DNA of 64,000 bases from the NCBI GenBank assembly GCA_023954475.1, contig JAMLHW010000008.1:124001-188000 (forward strand), given 5' to 3'. Origin of the DNA: Anaerolineae bacterium (GTDB taxonomy: Bacteria > Chloroflexota > Anaerolineae > Promineifilales > Promineifilaceae). Positions 35,728-44,888 of the stretch are shown here, piece by piece. Position 1 is the stretch's first letter. Each line of letters opens with the position of its first letter. The position numbers were made by a program, and so were the translations under genes. A model generated the notes under the pieces. It did not search any database and was not told the origin of the DNA. It worked only from the letters and a program-made list of their open reading frames with translations.

Positions 35728-36573
35728 TCAGGTGACAAGATCAGGATAGAACGCTTCAAGCAGCTCGAAGGGGACGCAGCCGCTGCGGATCGCTTCAACC
35801 TGATCCGGTGTCAATTCGTCCCGCCATTTGTCTGGCTGGTCGGCGGCGACACGCGAGACGGAAAAAGCGGTCTCGTCAGGACGGAGAGGGCGATTGTGTG
35901 ACTGCAAAAAGGCGCGACCACGCGCGGTCTGCTGCAATCCAAAATGGGTCAACAAGTTCGCAAAACCCGTTTCCGGGTCAACGCACAGCGATTCGTGTGT
36001 GACCCAGGCCCATTCGGGATGCTTGGCAGCGATGCGCTGCATGACAAAATAGGATGCACCCCAAAAGACGCCCAATCGGTAAAAAGAATCGGAGGAGGCG
36101 TGCATGTGATCGACAAACGGTGCCAGGTGATCGGCGATGAGTCGGGGTTGATTGAGCAGCAAATCGACGCGTTGGTTGGTGTTGAAGTTGACGCGTTGCC
36201 AACTGGCGGCAAAAGCGAACGGATTGCGGATGATGATGACGATATTCGGCCGAAATTGTTCCCAAATATATTCCGTCGCCAACCCTGCGTGCACATCTTT
36301 GAGGATAATCGCTTTGGCGCGCATCGCTTTAAGCATGCGTCGCGGTCGCCACGGCGTGCTCAATTCTCGTTTGAAGATAGAAAGAAAAGGCGCATCATCC
36401 GCACCGGCAGGCAAATAACGCATCTCGAACGCGCGTCGTTCGGGATGGAACTCTGCATTGTACGGCTCGTAGATCAACAGGCCCTGCAGCGCTGCCGTAA
36501 TGGCGGCGGCTGTCCACGAACTGCCCGAACGCGGCAGACCTGTAACAAAAAAGAGAGGCTTGCGGCGGCTCAC
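35728..36573 (-). CDS. PAPS-dependent sulfotransferase-like protein
   Basis: A 281-residue sulfotransferase-fold protein. The 5'-phosphosulfate loop FFVTGLPRSGSSWTAA is at residues 8-23 and the 3'-phosphate motif VIIIRNPFAFAASW is near 110-123. It would move a sulfuryl group from PAPS to a hydroxyl or amine. The GTG start has CGGAG upstream. It lies 2 nt before the methyltransferase and 4 nt after the permease gene, tying sulfur supply to the peptide pathway. Confidence 0.85.
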   Translation of the reverse strand: MSRRKPLFFVTGLPRSGSSWTAAAITAALQGLLIYEPYNAEFHPERRAFEMRYLPAGADDAPFLSIFKRELSTPWRPRRMLKAMRAKAIILKDVHAGLATEYIWEQFRPNIVIIIRNPFAFAASWQRVNFNTNQRVDLLLNQPRLIADHLAPFVDHMHASSDSFYRLGVFWGASYFVMQRIAAKHPEWAWVTHESLCVDPETGFANLLTHFGLQQTARGRAFLQSHNRPLRPDETAFSVSRVAADQPDKWRDELTPDQVEAIRSGCVPFELLEAFYPDLVT

Positions 36574-36577
36574 GGTC

Positions 36578-37354
36578 TTACTCCGTGCGCTGGTGCCAGG
36601 GCGTAAGCAAACGCGTCAGCCAATGCATACACCCATTGAACAAGACTCCGAGAATCATCAAAACGGTGAGACTGACGTACATCGTTTCTGTGCGCATCGT
36701 TTGCCAGGAAAACCAGATAATCGAACCCAGACCTTCTTTCGCCGTGATAATTTCAATGGCGACCGTCAACAGTAGCGTCAGATTGAGTGCAAGCAGCACG
36801 CCGGTCAGCACAGACGGCAAACTGCCCGGCAAAACGACGCGCGTAAACAGTTTGAATCGGTTCGCGCCGTAGTTGGTCGCAACCTGAGTCAGAATGGGAT
36901 TGATCTGGCGCACACCGGCTGCCGTACTGAGCAGAATCGGAAAGAAAGCACCAAATGCCGCAATAAAGATTTTTGAGCCTTCACCGACACCTAAAAAGAC
37001 CATGATCAACGGAAAGATGGCGATTTTGGGAATGGGGTGAATGGCGGCGATGATGGGGTCGAGGACTATCGCCAATCGGCGCGACTGTCCCATCAGCAAG
37101 CCGAGGATGAGTGCAGGAACGCCGCCGATGAGCAGGCCGAGCAGCACGCGGAGCAGCGTCGCGCGTGTATGAAGCCACAGATCGCCGCTAGCTGCCATGT
37201 CGAGCAGCGAGCGACCGATCATCGTCGGTGCGGGAAACAATAGTGGCTTGATTAAGCCAATACGTGAGCCAGTTTCCCAGATGAGGAGCAGCGACAGCAA
37301 TATAACTGCCGGCAGTGCACGCTCCCAGCGAAACTGTTTCCAATGCGACGTCAT
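36578..37354 (-). CDS. ABC transporter permease, NitT/TauT type
   Basis: 258 residues with about six membrane helices and the BPD_transp_1 coupling loop ATNYGANRFKLFTRVVLPGSLPSVLTG. It resembles SsuC/TauC permeases. The ATG at 37354 overlaps the ATPase stop as ATGA. With the ATPase and the binding protein it forms a complete importer, probably for a sulfonate, nitrate-like or other small organic anion. Confidence 0.9.
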   Translation of the reverse strand: MTSHWKQFRWERALPAVILLSLLLIWETGSRIGLIKPLLFPAPTMIGRSLLDMAASGDLWLHTRATLLRVLLGLLIGGVPALILGLLMGQSRRLAIVLDPIIAAIHPIPKIAIFPLIMVFLGVGEGSKIFIAAFGAFFPILLSTAAGVRQINPILTQVATNYGANRFKLFTRVVLPGSLPSVLTGVLLALNLTLLLTVAIEIITAKEGLGSIIWFSWQTMRTETMYVSLTVLMILGVLFNGCMHWLTRLLTPWHQRTE

Positions 37355-38163
37355 GCGCTCGCTGTTGCTTCTGTATCCGGCAGTGCCAGATTGTGCCTCA
37401 CGTCGGCTTCGATGTTCTTCCAAATGCGCCATGACAACTCTTGTACGTCAGGGTGATTGCGGTTGCGCATATCGCGCGGTCGTGTGGTCGGCACGACAAA
37501 TTCAGCTTGAATGCGTCCCGGTCGGCCGCTCATGACCAGTACGCGGTCACCTAGCAGCACGGCTTCCTCAATGTCGTGGGTAACGTAGACTACGGTTTTT
37601 TGATGGTCTTTCCAGATGCGCAGCAATTCTTCCTGCATGACGAGTTTGCTCTGCGCATCGAGGGCACTGAATGGCTCGTCCATGAGCAGCAAGCGCGGGT
37701 CGCTGAGGAAAGCACGGGCAATGGCAGCGCGTTGTCGCATGCCGACCGATAGCTGATGTGGGTAGTGGTTGGCAAAAGCGGCCAGACCGACCTGACCCAG
37801 AAAATCACGCGCCAAGGTATGTCGTTTCGGCCGATTGACACCCTGCATTTCTAACCCAAACGCTACATTGTCCAGAATTTTCATCCACGGAAACAGACCG
37901 TGTTCCTGAAAAACCAGTGCATTGGGCAAGCGGCCATCTTCAGGGTTATCGTCAAATTGCAAAACGCCGCTGCTGGGTTGCAGTAATCCGGCCAGGAGCT
38001 TGAGCAACGTTGTTTTGCCGCAGCCACTCGGTCCGACCAGACACACAAACTCACCGTGGCGTACACGAAAACTGACCTCGCCCAATGCGGCGACGATGCC
38101 TTCGCGTGCATCGTAACGCTTGCTGAGATTGTGGCAGGTGACGGCGTACGTTGTCTGACTCAC
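37351..38163 (-). CDS. ABC transporter ATPase, NitT/TauT type
   Basis: 270 residues with Walker A GPSGCGKTT, Q-loop FQEHGLFPW, signature LSVGMRQRAAIARA and Walker B LLLMDEPFSALD. SsuB/TauB-like ATPases power import of sulfonates, nitrate or similar compounds. It starts with GTG. A 14-bp hairpin separates it from the binding-protein gene. Confidence 0.93.
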   Translation of the reverse strand: MSQTTYAVTCHNLSKRYDAREGIVAALGEVSFRVRHGEFVCLVGPSGCGKTTLLKLLAGLLQPSSGVLQFDDNPEDGRLPNALVFQEHGLFPWMKILDNVAFGLEMQGVNRPKRHTLARDFLGQVGLAAFANHYPHQLSVGMRQRAAIARAFLSDPRLLLMDEPFSALDAQSKLVMQEELLRIWKDHQKTVVYVTHDIEEAVLLGDRVLVMSGRPGRIQAEFVVPTTRPRDMRNRNHPDVQELSWRIWKNIEADVRHNLALPDTEATASA

Positions 38164-38174
38164 GGGAAAAGGTC

Positions 38175-38207
38175 AGAAACCGAGTTTCTGGCTGAAACTC
38201 GGTTTCT
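38175..38207. repeat. 14-bp perfect hairpin between binding-protein and ATPase genes
   Basis: AGAAACCGAGTTTC (38175-38188) and GAAACTCGGTTTCT (38194-38207) pair perfectly over a 5-nt loop. This may protect the upstream binding-protein mRNA and lower expression of the rest of the operon. It belongs to the same GAAACC-type family as the hairpins at 1645 and 21,360. Confidence 0.7.
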
Positions 38208-38216
38208 TGCTGCTGG

Positions 38217-39329
38217 CTAATTGCCCAGAGCAGCGTTAGCGGCTTCGACGAAGGACGGATCGTAGATTTGCTCAGCGGTCAACGGTGCATCCATGACGCC
38301 GTTGGCAACAGCCCAATCCTGAAAGTCGAGAACGCTTTCCATATTGACGGTTCCGTCGTCACGTAAAGTGGGCCAGCAAATGTTTTCGAGCAGATTAGGA
38401 TCCATTTCAATATGGTTGAGTAGAATCTCCAGATTGCGATCTGTTTTACCTTCGTTATATTGTGCTACCGACTGCAAATAGGCGATCATGAAGCGTTCAC
38501 CAATGGATGGATCGCCATTGAGGAGATTGGGGCCGAAATACATGACGGCGTTTTGAGAGTCAGCCATCAATTCAGTAACGGGTGACAAGACGGGTACGTG
38601 GCCGTTGTTACCGTGAATGACGATCCACGGCTCGCTGTTGAGTGTGATGTCAATCGTACCATCCGCCAGTGCCTGTGGCTCTGCGGGAACGGGCAGGTCT
38701 GATTGCACAATTTGATCTTTGGCAACGCCGATTTCTGCTAACTGTTTGTCCAGATAGTATTCGAGCCAGGTAGCGGGTACGACATCGACTTTCATGCCGT
38801 CCCAGGCAGTCGGATCGTTGAAATCGGTCGATTCGACTAATTCCTTGCGTGCGATCAGCCCATAATTTTCACAGCCATCCGGATCGACGAATCCTTTGTC
38901 AGAGACGAATTTCAACTCACCACCGCGTGCGATAGCGTTCAGCACACCGGCGGATACCAGTCCGGAAGCGACGTCGACCTGTCCGCTGGCAAGCGCCGGC
39001 ACGATGTCGCGCAGCACGGTCATATTGACCAATTCGACATCGAGACCCTGGTCGGCAAAATAGCCTTCGTCCACGCCGATGTAGTATGGTGCAAAGGAAA
39101 TGAACGGCAGAATGACAACTTTGAGCGGCGTCATTTCAGTTGTTTCGGCATCGGCCGAATCAGTGTCGGGTTCATCACTTTCGGCAGCAGGTTCGGCCGA
39201 TGTGTCTTCTTGTGCAGCCGTGGTCGGCTCAGCCGTAGCGGCCGATTCAGTGCTATCATCCGTTGTGCCGCACGCGACAAGTAAGAGCAGAATGGTTAAC
39301 AACAGAAGCCAACGATTATTGAAACGCAT
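38217..39329 (-). CDS. ABC substrate-binding lipoprotein, NitT/TauT (NMT1-like)
   Basis: A lipoprotein signal with lipobox LLVAC at about residues 16-20, then an acidic Ser/Thr/Glu-rich spacer and a periplasmic-binding fold of the NMT1/SsuA group (IGVDEGYFADQGLDVELVN, ALASGQVDVASG, TAWDGMKVDVVP). It captures the transported compound at the cell surface. The ATG at 39329 follows CGGAGG. It opens the operon that runs through the importer into the sulfotransferase and NRPS genes. Confidence 0.88.
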   Translation of the reverse strand: MRFNNRWLLLLTILLLLVACGTTDDSTESAATAEPTTAAQEDTSAEPAAESDEPDTDSADAETTEMTPLKVVILPFISFAPYYIGVDEGYFADQGLDVELVNMTVLRDIVPALASGQVDVASGLVSAGVLNAIARGGELKFVSDKGFVDPDGCENYGLIARKELVESTDFNDPTAWDGMKVDVVPATWLEYYLDKQLAEIGVAKDQIVQSDLPVPAEPQALADGTIDITLNSEPWIVIHGNNGHVPVLSPVTELMADSQNAVMYFGPNLLNGDPSIGERFMIAYLQSVAQYNEGKTDRNLEILLNHIEMDPNLLENICWPTLRDDGTVNMESVLDFQDWAVANGVMDAPLTAEQIYDPSFVEAANAALGN

Positions 39330-39516
39330 TTCCAATCCTCCGCATAATGGTTATTGATTGTTGTGGTAGAATGGCTCCAGATTCTTCCACATACAGGTCT
39401 TTTGGTGTCAAATCTATGGATGTTCGCAATCAACTGTGTGCGACCTAGATTTATTTGATGCAGTCGCAGCCCAACTTCGGCACAGTTTTCATTGTCAGAC
39501 CGTGGCAATATCTGAG

Positions 39517-39587
39517 AGCGGCTATCGGGACTCGAACCCGAGATAACAGCTTGGGAAGCTGCTGTGTTACCACTACACCATAGCCGC
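39517..39587 (-). tRNA. tRNA-Gly (CCC anticodon)
   Basis: The minus strand folds as a cloverleaf: acceptor stem GCGGCTA/TAGCCGC, D arm with GTGT/ACAC, anticodon stem GCAGC/GCTGT around loop TTCCCAA (anticodon CCC), and T arm CGGGTTCGAGTCCCG. The discriminator base is T, and CCA is not encoded. The flanks (39330-39516 and 39588-39713) hold no gene. Confidence 0.93.
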
Positions 39588-39713
39588 AAGATGCCGGCGA
39601 TTATATTTCGGCGCTGATGGCGTGTCAAATCGCAGTTTGACTACTCAAAGCCATATAGTAGCGCGTTTTTGCTATTGCAGACATGGCTGTGAATGGCCGA
39701 ATAATGGCGGAAA

Positions 39714-40184
39714 TCACAGTCGCTCAGCATGTGGCCCATCATTTGCTGCCGTCTTATGAATCTGCATCAGTCGCGCGTTCATTGTGTTGTTGGCTTCACC
39801 TGACTGTTGTGGGCGGTGGTGAAAAAAGTTGACGTGGTCTAGGCTAACTGAGTTCAGCTTGCCTTGACGCCACAAGTTTTCGAGCTGGCACAAGATCGTT
39901 TGTTCCTCGATTTGATAAATGCCGCCGCTCCAGCCGTGATTGCCCAGCGTCATGTGCCAACGTTTGGGGAGTGGCGGCAGCGCGCAATAGCTGAAATAGG
40001 CACCGGGATCGGATACGGACGGAAAGAGCGGGTCGAAAAGCGCGAACTCACCGACGTGTCGGCGGATGGACTGGAGCAATCGGCCGAAATCCTCAGCAGA
40101 AAGCGCGTCACCAAACTGAACGCGCCCGTTGCGATCCAGGCTCAGGCCGGCAATTGCGGTAATCCAGCCGCTGTCTTCCGTCAT
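39714..40184 (-). CDS. Hypothetical protein
   Basis: 156 residues, no signal peptide or membrane helix. It opens with a beta-like stretch (GWITAIAGLSLDRNGRVQFG) and ends with a His-rich segment (NFFHHRPQQSG). I recognise no family. It lies 4 nt after the NmrA-like gene on the same strand and begins with ATG, with GGTGGAG about 13 nt upstream, so it is probably translated with it. It contains one TCGGCCGA site, like the older genes of the window. Confidence 0.55.
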   Translation of the reverse strand: MTEDSGWITAIAGLSLDRNGRVQFGDALSAEDFGRLLQSIRRHVGEFALFDPLFPSVSDPGAYFSYCALPPLPKRWHMTLGNHGWSGGIYQIEEQTILCQLENLWRQGKLNSVSLDHVNFFHHRPQQSGEANNTMNARLMQIHKTAANDGPHAERL

Positions 40185-40188
40185 CTAT

Positions 40189-41025
40189 TCAAGCGCTCCA
40201 CCTGGTGAAAACAGTGGTTATCGGTGTCGGTTTGCGGTCGAGCAGCCGGCTTAGGGCCGTGGCGCTGCCGATCAGCCCATAATCGGCATAAAACCTGAAC
40301 ATAGCGAGCAAGGTGTTGATCGCGTACTCGTTGAGACCGGCCGCACGTGCGTTGCGTTCCCAGTCGGAGAGCGGCACTTCACGCGCGATCACATTTCGGC
40401 CGATGACACGCCCAATCAGCGCAGCGACATCGACCTGCGTGAGTGGCTCACTCCCAACTAATTCATACGTAGCGCCGGTGTGCCCACTTTGCGTCAACAC
40501 CAGCGCAGCCACTGCGGCCACGTCGCACAAATCGACCAGGCTGATGCGTGTCGTGACCGGATACGGCATGGCAAAGTCACCGTCTGCGACGATGGTTTGC
40601 CATTGGGCGCGGATGTTTTGCACGTATGCCGTCGGCTGCAAAATGGTAAACGGTAAGCCACTCATGAGCAGCATCTCTTCGACGAGCAGTTTGTTCCAGT
40701 GGTGCGGCATTGCCTGTGTCTGCGGATGTAGAACAGAATGGTAGACGAAGTGCGAAATGCCTGCATTTTTGGCGGCAGTGATTGCTTTTCGGCCGATTTC
40801 AATCTCGTCCTCGTGCATGTTGGGGCAGATGTGGTACAGCTTGTCACAGTTGGAGAGTGCACGCTGCCAATCGGCCGAATCGTTCATATCCCCGACAATC
40901 AATTCAGCCGCGCCATCGACTGCCATCCCGCGTCGCACCCACGCCCGTACTGCAACACCGCGCAGCGCCAACGCCCTCGTCACCGCGCGGCCTGTCTTGC
41001 CGCCTGCACCAGAAATAAGCACCAT
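40189..41025 (-). CDS. NmrA-like NAD(P)-binding protein (atypical SDR)
   Basis: A Rossmann protein of 278 residues. The nucleotide loop ISGAGGKTGRAVTRAL is at residues 4-19; HFVYHSVLHPQTQAMPHHWNK near 95 replaces the usual Tyr-X3-Lys site. This is the NmrA/HSCARG-type layout, used for NADPH sensing or small-molecule reduction. It lies between the transporter clusters with no obvious functional tie. Confidence 0.8.
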   Translation of the reverse strand: MVLISGAGGKTGRAVTRALALRGVAVRAWVRRGMAVDGAAELIVGDMNDSADWQRALSNCDKLYHICPNMHEDEIEIGRKAITAAKNAGISHFVYHSVLHPQTQAMPHHWNKLLVEEMLLMSGLPFTILQPTAYVQNIRAQWQTIVADGDFAMPYPVTTRISLVDLCDVAAVAALVLTQSGHTGATYELVGSEPLTQVDVAALIGRVIGRNVIAREVPLSDWERNARAAGLNEYAINTLLAMFRFYADYGLIGSATALSRLLDRKPTPITTVFTRWSA

Positions 41026-41037
41026 TTGCGATGTGGA

Positions 41038-41077
41038 ATTTCGGATTTCGGAACTGCTTCACTCCGAAATCCGAAAT
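41038..41077. repeat. 15-bp perfect inverted repeat built from ATTTCGG units
   Basis: ATTTCGGATTTCGGA (41038-41052) and TCCGAAATCCGAAAT (41063-41077) are exact complements around a 10-nt loop. A further AATCCGAAAT copy follows at about 41,081-41,090. It may end transcription of the binding-protein gene at 41,096, although no T run follows. Confidence 0.65.
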
Positions 41078-41095
41078 CAAAAATCCGAAATCGCC

Positions 41096-42250
41096 TTACT
41101 CGCCGCCGGGCGCCAATTCGACTTCGATCTTCTCGAAATTTGCGCCGGTCGTATCGCCGTCGATACCTTCCAGCGCGGCCAGCGCGAGATCAGTGCGCAA
41201 TGCATCATCGCCCGGGTTTTCTGTGATAACGCCAAACTCGGTTGCGATGGCCACAGTCTGATCGTACAAAGCTTGATCCATGACGCCGACGCCGTTGGGT
41301 GACGGCCAGATCAGGTTATTGATCTCGTTCAACTGCCATTGCATGTGGCTTTCCCCCAACGTTGGGCCAGCGTCGAGAACGATTTGAACACAATCATCGA
41401 AGTTGTCGCGGCAGAATATCCAGCCCTGAAACGCGCCGCGCAAGAAGCGTTCGGCGATGTCCTCGTTGCCTTCCTCGGCCAGCCAGTCACCGCGCACAAA
41501 GATATGGTCCTGCAACATCGCTGTGCCGACATCGTTGTAGTCAAACACGGTAAAATCTTCCGGCTGGTACAGTTCGCCCGTTTCCGGATTAGTCGCTTCG
41601 AGCAATTGGGCGTACTCGTTGTATACCTCGGCCTGAGCGACATCGATTTCGCGATTGAGCAGCAGCGACATGTCGAACGGCTGCTGGACGATGGTGACCT
41701 GGCTGGTGTCATCCGGCTCAATACCGGCCTGACGCAGTGCGGCGTACACTTCCCACTCGTTGCCGAAGCCCCATGTACCGACGCGCTTGCCGGCCCAATC
41801 AGCGACGGAGGTGATGCCGGAGTCGGCCCATGCTACCTGCTGTGTGCCGGAGCGCTGGAAAACCTGCGCAATGTTGACCAAATCCGCGCCCTGTTCGCGT
41901 GAAGCGAGCATTTTGGGCACCCAGGCGATGCCGAACTCGGCATCACCGGCGGCGACGACCTGCTGCGGCACGATTTCAACCGCGCCTTCTTTGATGGTTA
42001 CGTCGAGGCATTGGTCAGCCCAGAATCCTTCTTCGAGTGCGGCATAGTAACCGGCGAATTGGGATTGCGTGACCCATTGCAATTGCAAACTGACCGGAGT
42101 GAGTTCGTCACATTCGGCCGAATCACTTGTCTCAGTTTCCCCACTTTCGGCAACCGTTTGCCCATTATCTGTATCTGCGCCACTGCATGCTGCCAAACTC
42201 AGTGCGGCAAGTGCAAGTAATAAAATCATCAACCAAACTTTGCGTGTCAT
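41096..42250 (-). CDS. ABC substrate-binding lipoprotein (THI5/NMT1-like)
   Basis: A lipobox ends the signal (ALSLAAC, near residue 22). The mature protein has the NMT1/THI5-like pattern: VSLQLQWVTQSQFAGYYAALEEGFW near residue 54, then GKRVGTWGFGNEWEV near 150. This branch binds pyrimidine-like or flavin-like ring compounds in characterised systems, so a nitrogen heterocycle is a reasonable guess here. The ATG at 42250 follows CTGGAGG. It ends the minus-strand operon that begins with the DUF2877 gene. Confidence 0.88.
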   Translation of the reverse strand: MTRKVWLMILLLALAALSLAACSGADTDNGQTVAESGETETSDSAECDELTPVSLQLQWVTQSQFAGYYAALEEGFWADQCLDVTIKEGAVEIVPQQVVAAGDAEFGIAWVPKMLASREQGADLVNIAQVFQRSGTQQVAWADSGITSVADWAGKRVGTWGFGNEWEVYAALRQAGIEPDDTSQVTIVQQPFDMSLLLNREIDVAQAEVYNEYAQLLEATNPETGELYQPEDFTVFDYNDVGTAMLQDHIFVRGDWLAEEGNEDIAERFLRGAFQGWIFCRDNFDDCVQIVLDAGPTLGESHMQWQLNEINNLIWPSPNGVGVMDQALYDQTVAIATEFGVITENPGDDALRTDLALAALEGIDGDTTGANFEKIEVELAPGGE

Positions 42251-42369
42251 GTTTCCTCCAGATTTTCTCCCAAACAACAATGTCAGAGTAACTTTTTCGT
42301 CTCGATAGGAACCTCCTTTAGTGGGCACATTCTGCTGGTTGGCTGAAATCATCCCACAATCCGACTACT

Positions 42370-43143
42370 TTATGTCGTTTGTTTGCGCACCGAACTGTGC
42401 CACGGAATGATGAGCCGTTCCGCCACAAGAACCACGGCGTAAAGGGTGATACCGACGATGCAGGCGATGATGATGCCGGCCCAGGCGTTGGCAAACCGGA
42501 ACTGCGCCGCTTCCTGCGTGATGAAAATGCCCAGCGCCGAGCGATTGCCGCCGAAATATTCGCTGACCACCGCGCCGATCATACTCAGCGGCACAACCAC
42601 CTTGAATGCATTGAAGATGTAGGGCATCGCGTTGGGGATACGCAAATGCCAGACGATGCGAAAGTCGCTGGTTGCAAAGGACCGCATCATCTCTAATGCA
42701 TTGGCGTCGACCAGCGTCAGGCCGCGCACCGTGTTGATCATCATGGGAAAAAAAACGATAACGGCGACGATTACCATTTTGGACAGGGGATTGTCGACGC
42801 CGAACCAATTGTTGACGATGGGTGCAAACGCCAGAATCGGTACGGAGTTTGCGGCGATGGCAAATGGCATCATGGTTTCGCTGGCAATCGTCCAGCGTGC
42901 TGTAATCAGCGCCACGCCGATGCCGGCTGTGCAACCGATGAGCAGGCCGCCAAGTGCTTCTTTGGTCGTGAACCAGCCAATGCTGACTAATCGGCCGAAA
43001 TTATCCGCAAAAGCCCGCCCTATCACCGATGGTGCCGGCAGCAAAAACTGCTGAATATCGAACAACTGCACAAACAGTTCCCAGACCACTATGGCCGCGA
43101 CAAACAACACAACTGCGGGCAGATAAGTGCGGGTGTGACTCAT
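42370..43143 (-). CDS. ABC transporter permease, NitT/TauT type (first of two)
   Basis: 257 residues with about six membrane helices. It carries FATSDFRIVWHLRIPNAMPYIF, the loop that contacts the ATPase, and PILAFAPIVNNWFG typical of the family. Its ATG overlaps the ATPase stop (ATGA). The importer has two different permeases, suggesting a heterodimeric channel. Confidence 0.9.
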   Translation of the reverse strand: MSHTRTYLPAVVLFVAAIVVWELFVQLFDIQQFLLPAPSVIGRAFADNFGRLVSIGWFTTKEALGGLLIGCTAGIGVALITARWTIASETMMPFAIAANSVPILAFAPIVNNWFGVDNPLSKMVIVAVIVFFPMMINTVRGLTLVDANALEMMRSFATSDFRIVWHLRIPNAMPYIFNAFKVVVPLSMIGAVVSEYFGGNRSALGIFITQEAAQFRFANAWAGIIIACIVGITLYAVVLVAERLIIPWHSSVRKQTT

Positions 43144-43928
43144 GCGCTGAAAGCCTCCGCCTTGCGCAGCCATTCACGCACAGCCCGTTCTGCTTCAAAC
43201 AACGCCGGGTCTTGCCGTGTATGCTCGCCGCGTGGAATCGGCAAGTCGATGTCGACAATCTGCATTATTCTGCCAGGGCGTGCCGACATGACAATGACCC
43301 GATTTGACAAGAACACCGCTTCCGAAATGCTGTGCGTGACAAAAATGACAGTCGTATCCGTCTGTCGCCAGATGGCGTGCAATTCCATGTTCATGCGTTC
43401 ACGGGTCATCTCGTCCAGCGCTCCGAACGGCTCATCCATCAACAACAATTTCGGTGCCGTTGCCAGGGCGCGGGCAATCGAAACGCGCTGCTGCATTCCG
43501 CCTGACAATTGCCACGGCCGATGGTTCTCAAAGCCGCCCAATTCGACCATTTGCAGTAGCTCTCGTGCCCGTTGCTGCCGCTCAGCCTTGTCAAAACCGT
43601 ACACTTCAAGCGGCAGCTCGACATTGCGCTGAATGGTGCGCCAGTCGAACAATACAGGTTGCTGAAAGACCATACCATAATCGTGGTCGAGTCGGGCCTG
43701 GTGCGCTTCTTTGCCGTTGACGGTGACCGTGCCGGCTGACGGTGCGATCAAATCGCCGACGAGGCGCAGCAAGGTTGATTTGCCGCAGCCGGATGGGCCG
43801 ATGATGGAAATGAATTCACTCGGCCGAATGTCGAGATTGATCGACTTGAGTGCGACCGTTTCATCAGCGCCACCGCGATTGAAGATTTTGTCGACATTGT
43901 CGAATGAGACGACAGGGACTGCTTCCAT
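43140..43928 (-). CDS. ABC transporter ATPase, NitT/TauT type
   Basis: Walker A GPSGCGKST near residue 50, Q-loop VFQQPVLFDW, signature LSGGMQQRVSIARA, Walker B LLLMDEPFGALD. It powers the importer formed with the two flanking permeases and the binding protein. I start it at the ATG at 43928, with TTGGAG 6 nt upstream, rather than at a TTG 12 nt earlier. Confidence 0.93.
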   Translation of the reverse strand: MEAVPVVSFDNVDKIFNRGGADETVALKSINLDIRPSEFISIIGPSGCGKSTLLRLVGDLIAPSAGTVTVNGKEAHQARLDHDYGMVFQQPVLFDWRTIQRNVELPLEVYGFDKAERQQRARELLQMVELGGFENHRPWQLSGGMQQRVSIARALATAPKLLLMDEPFGALDEMTRERMNMELHAIWRQTDTTVIFVTHSISEAVFLSNRVIVMSARPGRIMQIVDIDLPIPRGEHTRQDPALFEAERAVREWLRKAEAFSA

Positions 43929-43946
43929 AACCTGCTCCAAAGCCTG

Positions 43947-44846
43947 TTAAACGGGATCAGGTGCCTGACGATCACGCAAAACCAGTCGCTCGGCGAGCGT
44001 CACCAGACCGAAAAACAAGATACCGACCAATGCGCTGGCGATGATGGCCGCCCACAGTCGGCTCGGACTTGTAATGTAATAGGAGTTGAAATTGAGAATA
44101 GCGCCGCCAAGACCGTCGCGTATGCCGGACGGCAGTTCACCGATGATGGCCCCGACAACGCTGGCCGTTGCCGAGATTTTGAGTGCTGTAAAAATGTAAG
44201 GCAGCGCGGCAGGCAAACGCAGTTTCCACATAATGTCGCGTCGTGTTGCTGCGTAAGATGCCATCAGTTCGACCGCTGTCGGCTCGGGCGAGCGGAGACC
44301 GCGCAATGTGTTGATCGTGACCGGAAAAAAGGTCAAGTACGCGGCAATCACGGCGACGGAAACCCAGCCGGCTTTGAGCCAGATGATGACCATAGGTGCT
44401 ATAGCCAGAATCGGAATGGTTTGCGACGCGACGACGTAGGGCATACAGCCACGATCGAGCAGTGCGTAGCGCTGAAAAATGAGAGCGAGGATAAAGCCGA
44501 GGACACCACCGAAAATAAAACCCATGATTGCTTCGCGGAAAGTGAACAGCGATGCACTGAACAGCACTGAAATCAGCGGCGGGCCGTTGCGGCGGGATTC
44601 TTTACCAAATGCGGCAAAAATATCCCATAGGTGCGGCAGATTGAGGTCGGAAGCAATTTTGAACCGGTACGGTGGGTTGTGGTCAAGGCCGAAGGGATTA
44701 GCGTCGGGTCGCCAGGGGTCACCGCTGATCCACTTGAGTGTTTCCCACAGGGCTGCCAGCAACAATAACAAAATCAACAGCGCGAAAAACTGCCGGATAG
44801 CGCGTGGGAGTTTGGTTGGGTCCGATTGTGGTCGGGCTGCTGCCAT
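43947..44846 (-). CDS. ABC transporter permease, NitT/TauT type (second of two)
   Basis: 299 residues. It is longer than the sister permease because of an extracytoplasmic stretch between helix 1 and the core (about residues 45-95, DPWRPDANPFGLDHNPPYRF). The coupling loop is YAATRRDIMWKLRLPAALPYIFTA. It lies 42 nt after the DUF2877 gene and 18 nt before the ATPase start, so it belongs to one operon with both. Confidence 0.88.
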   Translation of the reverse strand: MAAARPQSDPTKLPRAIRQFFALLILLLLLAALWETLKWISGDPWRPDANPFGLDHNPPYRFKIASDLNLPHLWDIFAAFGKESRRNGPPLISVLFSASLFTFREAIMGFIFGGVLGFILALIFQRYALLDRGCMPYVVASQTIPILAIAPMVIIWLKAGWVSVAVIAAYLTFFPVTINTLRGLRSPEPTAVELMASYAATRRDIMWKLRLPAALPYIFTALKISATASVVGAIIGELPSGIRDGLGGAILNFNSYYITSPSRLWAAIIASALVGILFFGLVTLAERLVLRDRQAPDPV

Positions 44847-44888
44847 TCTGTTCCCGATCTGAATTTGATATAGGAGGCTTGTGTGCGT

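Noticed and set aside
25710-39329. Firm call of a monobactam (sulfazecin-type) cluster
   Set aside because: The Cys thioesterase and sulfotransferase fit, but the last adenylation pocket looks proline-like and no diaminopropionate supply is visible, so only a resemblance is reported.
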